Positions 61,297 through 64,000 of a stretch of 64,000 bases of DNA are shown piece after piece (positions within the stretch are counted from its first letter, which is position 1; every line of letters begins with the position of its first letter). The position numbers were made by a program, and so were the translations under genes. The notes under the pieces are model-generated. The model was given only the letters and a program-made list of their open reading frames with translations, had not been told where the DNA came from and searched no databases. Source of the DNA: Alloscardovia sp963543015 (lineage in GTDB: Bacteria; Actinomycetota; Actinomycetes; Actinomycetales; Bifidobacteriaceae); the NCBI GenBank assembly GCA_963543015.1, contig CAUTYZ010000005.1, positions 61,116 to 125,115 of the forward strand. The letters are read 5' to 3'.

Positions 61297-61572
61297 ATGT
61301 TTGAAATAAAATTCACTAGCCAGTTTAGACGCGATGTAAAACTAGCACGCAAGCAACGCAAAGATATCAATAAACTCATGAACGTTATTGATCAGCTTGC
61401 TCATGGTGAAGTATTAAGCGCAAAATATCGCGATCATGACTTGTCTGGAAATTATAAAGGCACACGAGAATGCCATATCGAACCTGATTGGCTCCTTATC
61501 TATGAGATCCGTAGAGACACTCTTGTCTTAATATTAGCAAGGCTCGGTTCGTATTCGGAATTATTTACATAA
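61297..61572 (+). CDS. yafQ: YafQ-family mRNA interferase toxin
   Basis: A 91-residue RelE-fold toxin. Compared with E. coli YafQ, the catalytic His50, His63 and Asp67 correspond to His47 ('YRDHDLSG'), His60 and Asp64 ('CHIEPDWLLIY'). The last catalytic position, His87 in E. coli ('GTHAALF'), is Tyr86 here ('GSYSELF'). RelE itself uses a Tyr near that place, so activity may be kept with altered chemistry or be reduced. It is coupled to the antitoxin gene. Confidence 0.9.
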   Translation: MFEIKFTSQFRRDVKLARKQRKDINKLMNVIDQLAHGEVLSAKYRDHDLSGNYKGTRECHIEPDWLLIYEIRRDTLVLILARLGSYSELFT

Positions 61573-61680
61573 TGAGCAAGTGAGTGAGCTGCGATTCCAT
61601 GCTTCCGTATGTGATGCACATTTTCCCTCTCTCAACAACGAGTATCCCGGGAGTTTCCCCACGACAAACCGCATCAAGCA

Positions 61681-62652
61681 CTACAACCCCAAGAAATGCA
61701 AGGCTTTCGGAACGACACTGACGATTATGTCATCGCACCGATACTCCACTTCCCCATCTGTTTGCACCCATACAGGACGACCTGTACGGACACGATATGT
61801 ATGACCGCTCATCATGGAAATTCCGCGCGCATGAGTATGTTTTCCCCACATCGCACGTGGAAGCAAATGAATCAATGATTTGCTCTGAATGTCATGAGCA
61901 ATGCACGCATCAATTATGCCATCATCTGGCTGAGCGTCTGGACAGAACTTGAAGCCACCACCCTCATACGGTTCATTCATAAGAGCAGCAAAAAGCACAT
62001 GTGAAAAGGTCAGGGAATTATCCTCCTGCCCGACACTTATCGTTGCTTCAAAATTCCTGTGCTCGAAAAAGAGCGGCAAAGCAGCACACGCATAGGCAAG
62101 CTTTGACAAATGCACAAGAGCAAGTTTTTCCGCAAGCGAGGAATGTTGCACTCGCACACAGACATCAGCGTCGAAACCGATACCCACCGCGTTATTAAAA
62201 TAACGTTTCTTATCATCGATATCCATCGCCTGACCGCGGTCATCATAGCATGATGTGAACGTCGCGCACCCCAAGTCAAGATCAGTAACATGGTCCGTGT
62301 CAAGGATACGATCGATCAGCTCTTCAAAGTTGCTTGCCATACCCCGCGAGCGCGCAAAATCATTACCACTTCCTGCAGGAATCAACCCCACAAATGTTTT
62401 AGCGCGATTGACAATGCTATTGACGACCACGTTGAGCGTTCCGTCACCTCCGACGACGATAAGATAAACGTTATCATCGCGATCATTGACATCGGTGATA
62501 TCACGTACGATATCGCTGACAAGGTATGATTGTGTCGGGAAATGGAGCGCGTAATCAAGATTTTTCTGCTGGACAATTTTTTCCACGCGTTGCCAAATTT
62601 TAACCGCACGTCCACGACGACCATGCGGGTTAACGACAAAATGAAATCGCAT
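61681..62652 (-). CDS. Diacylglycerol kinase-family lipid kinase (YegS/LCB5 type)
   Basis: Lipid kinase-like protein, 323 residues. The N-domain starts 'MRFHFVVNPHGRRGRAVKIW'. The nucleotide-binding 'VVGGDGTLNVVVNSI' and the second motif 'VGLIPAGSGNDFARSRG' are diagnostic. The C-domain shows 'FNNAVGIGFDADVCVRVQ' and the final 'VQTDGEVEY'. The lipid substrate cannot be told. It converges with the toxin gene, with no clear terminator between. Confidence 0.9.
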   Translation of the reverse strand: MRFHFVVNPHGRRGRAVKIWQRVEKIVQQKNLDYALHFPTQSYLVSDIVRDITDVNDRDDNVYLIVVGGDGTLNVVVNSIVNRAKTFVGLIPAGSGNDFARSRGMASNFEELIDRILDTDHVTDLDLGCATFTSCYDDRGQAMDIDDKKRYFNNAVGIGFDADVCVRVQHSSLAEKLALVHLSKLAYACAALPLFFEHRNFEATISVGQEDNSLTFSHVLFAALMNEPYEGGGFKFCPDAQPDDGIIDACIAHDIQSKSLIHLLPRAMWGKHTHARGISMMSGHTYRVRTGRPVWVQTDGEVEYRCDDIIVSVVPKALHFLGL

Positions 62653-62774
62653 AGAAAGTCCCTACTTTCCTCAGTATTATCCCTCTTATCGTACTACAAC
62701 CAACCCAGCAGAACTGATACGAGCCTGAAACAATACTGTTTTAACCGCTGTACGACACGACATCTCAGCACCAC

Positions 62775-62827
62775 TTGCTCTTATACATGGTTACCGTTAT
62801 AGTAAGTATTCGTATTCACGTGAATAC
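62775..62827 (+). promoter_or_regulatory. tRNA-Gly promoter and leader palindrome
   Basis: TTGCTC (62775-62780), 17 bases, TATAGT (62798-62803). A perfect 16-base palindrome GTATTCACGTGAATAC (62812-62827) ends two bases before the tRNA. It would lie in the precursor leader and could form a hairpin next to the RNase P site. Confidence 0.6.
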
Positions 62828-62829
62828 AT

Positions 62830-62902
62830 GCGGACATAGCTTAGTTGGTAAAGCGCGACCTTGCCAAGGTCGAGACCGCGGGTTCGAGTCCCGTTGTCCG
62901 CT
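62830..62902 (+). tRNA. tRNA-Gly (anticodon GCC)
   Basis: A 73-base cloverleaf. The acceptor GCGGACA (62830-62836) pairs with TGTCCGC (62895-62901), and position 73 is T as expected for glycine. The anticodon arm is CGACC-TTGCCAA-GGTCG with GCC in the loop. The T arm contains GGTTCGAGTCC. CCA is not encoded. A T-rich run (CTCTTTTTAT) follows and could end transcription. Confidence 0.96.
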
Positions 62903-62927
62903 CTTTTTATACCTTCGTTTAATTCCT

Positions 62928-63497
62928 TTATTTTTCTTGGTAAAAGCTCATAGCTGCAATGCACCAGTCGAAAAGTTCATCCACTGTATCCAGCATCCAT
63001 TGGGTTGTCTGAATATCATCAAGACTCTCTGCCTGCTCACGTGGAAGTACACGCCCCAGCATAAATTCAGCACGCTTAACTTTCGCTACCCTTTCGAAAA
63101 ATTCCGCAGGATTGATATCGTCGACGCTCTCATAGGCAGGACGTGTATGATCAGGTATCACCACAAAATCATGCCGCAATGTATCCCATTGATTGCCGCG
63201 TTGCGCAAATTCAAGCGCAATTTCTTTTTCATGTACTGGATTATCGATGCATGCAAGAACGATAAAAACATACTCGTCGTTAATTCCAATTTGGAAATGA
63301 GGATATTTCTTGTAGCCGCGCTTATCTCCGCCAATTGCTACCCACGTGCTCTCTGGCGCATAGGCTGTTCGACGGGCATGCTTAGCGATATGAACGAACA
63401 GAGGGTCGCTCATATTCAGTTTTTCACTGACCGCATGGGCAATGGCCTGTCCAAATTTCGTAAATTGAGGCCATATATTCTCACGGATAGCATCCAT
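62928..63497 (-). CDS. DUF1054 (YktB-like) protein, 5' end probably lost
   Basis: A 189-residue frame from ATG 63497. It matches the YktB/DUF1054 family: 'FVHIAKHARR', 'STWVAIGGDKRGYKKYPHFQ', 'DFVVIPDHTRP' and a conserved C-terminal 'AKVKRAEFMLGRVLP'. Function is unknown. Upstream of the ATG the same frame still encodes family-like residues ('CFDVPDLEGR') for 15 codons, until a TGA at 63540-63542, and no start codon lies in that stretch. The family normally begins earlier (a 'FDVFTVDGLEERM'-like start). The gene was probably truncated when AT-rich DNA was joined at about 63540. It may be a pseudogene. Confidence 0.78.
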   Translation of the reverse strand: MDAIRENIWPQFTKFGQAIAHAVSEKLNMSDPLFVHIAKHARRTAYAPESTWVAIGGDKRGYKKYPHFQIGINDEYVFIVLACIDNPVHEKEIALEFAQRGNQWDTLRHDFVVIPDHTRPAYESVDDINPAEFFERVAKVKRAEFMLGRVLPREQAESLDDIQTTQWMLDTVDELFDWCIAAMSFYQEK

Positions 63498-63606
63498 ACG
63501 TCCTTCAAGATCTGGGACGTCAAAACAGGAAGCGTTTTGTCAAGTACCTTTTTATATTTATGGACGCTTGTCCTATACGGAATTTTAACTTTTAGGGAAA
63601 GAAAAA

Positions 63607-63632
63607 CAGTAAACCTTTTTTGATTTACTGTT
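63607..63632 (-). terminator. Terminator of the unrecognised gene at the edge
   Basis: ACAGTAAA and TTTACTGT form an eight-base stem around a 10-base loop. The minus-strand 3' side runs into TTTTTC. Confidence 0.75.
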
Positions 63633-63680
63633 TTCGTGTTAGCTTTTATTAAATTGTTAGTTTAGCAAGCTGAAAATATC

Positions 63681-64000
63681 CTACTTGCAATACTCTTTTA
63701 TTTTATAAGCATATTCAGTCAAAAGATTCTTTGAATAAATTTTTTCATTTCTTGAATTTCTAACTTCTTTCCAAAGAATGGAAGCTACTTTTAATTTATT
63801 TGAATAGTTGCAACTATTTTCATCTGCACAGAAATCCTTTAAAAATTGATTCCATTGACAAACCGAATTATCATACTTGGCATAATCTGATTTTCCATAA
63901 TAAACTTTCAGCATATCTTGAATTGTAAAACTCAAATCATTTTCGCTTTTTACTTTTCTCCAAGCAGTAGCCATATCAGCAGTAAATTTAAATGGTGAAA
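63681..64000 (-). CDS. Unrecognised AT-rich gene, C-terminal part (continues beyond window)
   Basis: The frame is open to the window edge. An internal ATG at 63974 gives 97 residues, but the frame continues upstream ('FKFTADMATAWRKVKSE'), so the real start lies outside. The visible part is rich in Lys, Asn, Ser and Tyr, has several Trp and Cys, and no membrane span. I cannot assign a family. Codon use is strongly A/T-ending, unlike every other gene here, which suggests acquired DNA. Restriction or other defence genes often look like this, but nothing proves it. Confidence 0.6.
   Translation of the reverse strand, partial: SPFKFTADMATAWRKVKSENDLSFTIQDMLKVYYGKSDYAKYDNSVCQWNQFLKDFCADENSCNYSNKLKVASILWKEVRNSRNEKIYSKNLLTEYAYKIKEYCK

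Larger units (their letters stand above)
63540..64000. other. AT-rich segment of foreign character at the window edge
   Basis: Base composition drops sharply from about 63540 onward, judged by eye to roughly 30% G+C. The DUF1054 gene breaks at the same point. The segment holds a terminator and the 3' part of an unrecognised gene and continues beyond the window. No transposase, integrase or repeat was found in the visible part. Confidence 0.65.

Noticed and set aside
62830..63540. tRNA-Gly as the attachment site of the AT-rich island
   Set aside because: The change in composition starts about 640 bases after the tRNA, inside another gene. I saw no copy of the tRNA 3' end at the junction and no integrase in the window. 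The rest of the island could still change this.

Overview
The window looks like chromosome of a low-G+C member of the Bifidobacteriaceae, such as an Alloscardovia/Scardovia-type organism. The reasons are the actinobacterial order infC-rpmI-rplT-xerD and parA-scpA-scpB, a gluABCD-type transporter, a 24-residue bL37-like protein, SigR-like ECF and SMC proteins that look bifidobacterial, and base composition judged by eye to be in the mid-40s % G+C. The species is inference. No rRNA, CRISPR array or insertion sequence was found, and there is one tRNA (Gly-GCC).

Layout. 1-4512 (minus): an oligopeptide ABC operon oppABCD, with oppD cut by the window edge. 4969-13489: a housekeeping block with xerC, a small orphan on the plus strand, then tyrA, pheA, a membrane protein, typA, scpB, scpA and parA on the minus strand. 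13538-19121: a carbohydrate ABC cassette (two permeases, a YesL/DUF624 protein, a LacI regulator, a lipoprotein binding protein). A YeiH-type exporter follows, and both lie between parA and xerD. 20608-23148: xerD, rplT, rpmI, infC. 23574-27042: gluABCD-like amino-acid transporter. 27462-31744: SGNH hydrolase, msrAB fusion, thiamine-pyrophosphokinase-like protein, gap.

31997-36239 is a sucrose locus (LacI regulator, CscB-type permease, GH32 sucrose hydrolase) with two abutting operator-like palindromes ahead of the permease gene. 36422-41678 holds ybaK, galM, the bL37-like gene, a SigR-type sigma factor with an odd cysteine-rich partner, a DnaQ-like exonuclease and a MurE-family ligase. 41934-51288 holds smc, folC, pepP and two aldo/keto reductases. 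51369-55784 is a xylose locus (ROK regulator, xylB, xylA) with an inverted repeat inside the xylA promoter. 56024-60830 holds a LolD/FtsX-type ABC pair and a fructokinase. 61020-62652 holds a DinJ/YafQ-type toxin-antitoxin pair and a lipid-kinase-like gene. Then come tRNA-Gly and a DUF1054 gene whose 5' end looks cut off. From about 63540 to the edge the DNA turns strongly AT-rich and holds the end of an unrecognised gene.

How it works together: sucrose enters through CscB and is split by the GH32 enzyme. Fructose can be phosphorylated by the separate fructokinase, and xylose enters via XylA and XylB, so both would feed the bifid shunt that continues through gap. The sugar cassette at 13.5-19.1 kb appears to be a small regulon, because the LacI gene and the distant binding-protein gene both carry a TGCAAACGAT site overlapping the -35 element. 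No wholly new system is clearly present. The best leads are the acquired DNA at the right edge, the YafQ-family toxin with His replaced by Tyr at its last catalytic position, the degenerate anti-sigma partner, and a group of apparently leaderless genes.
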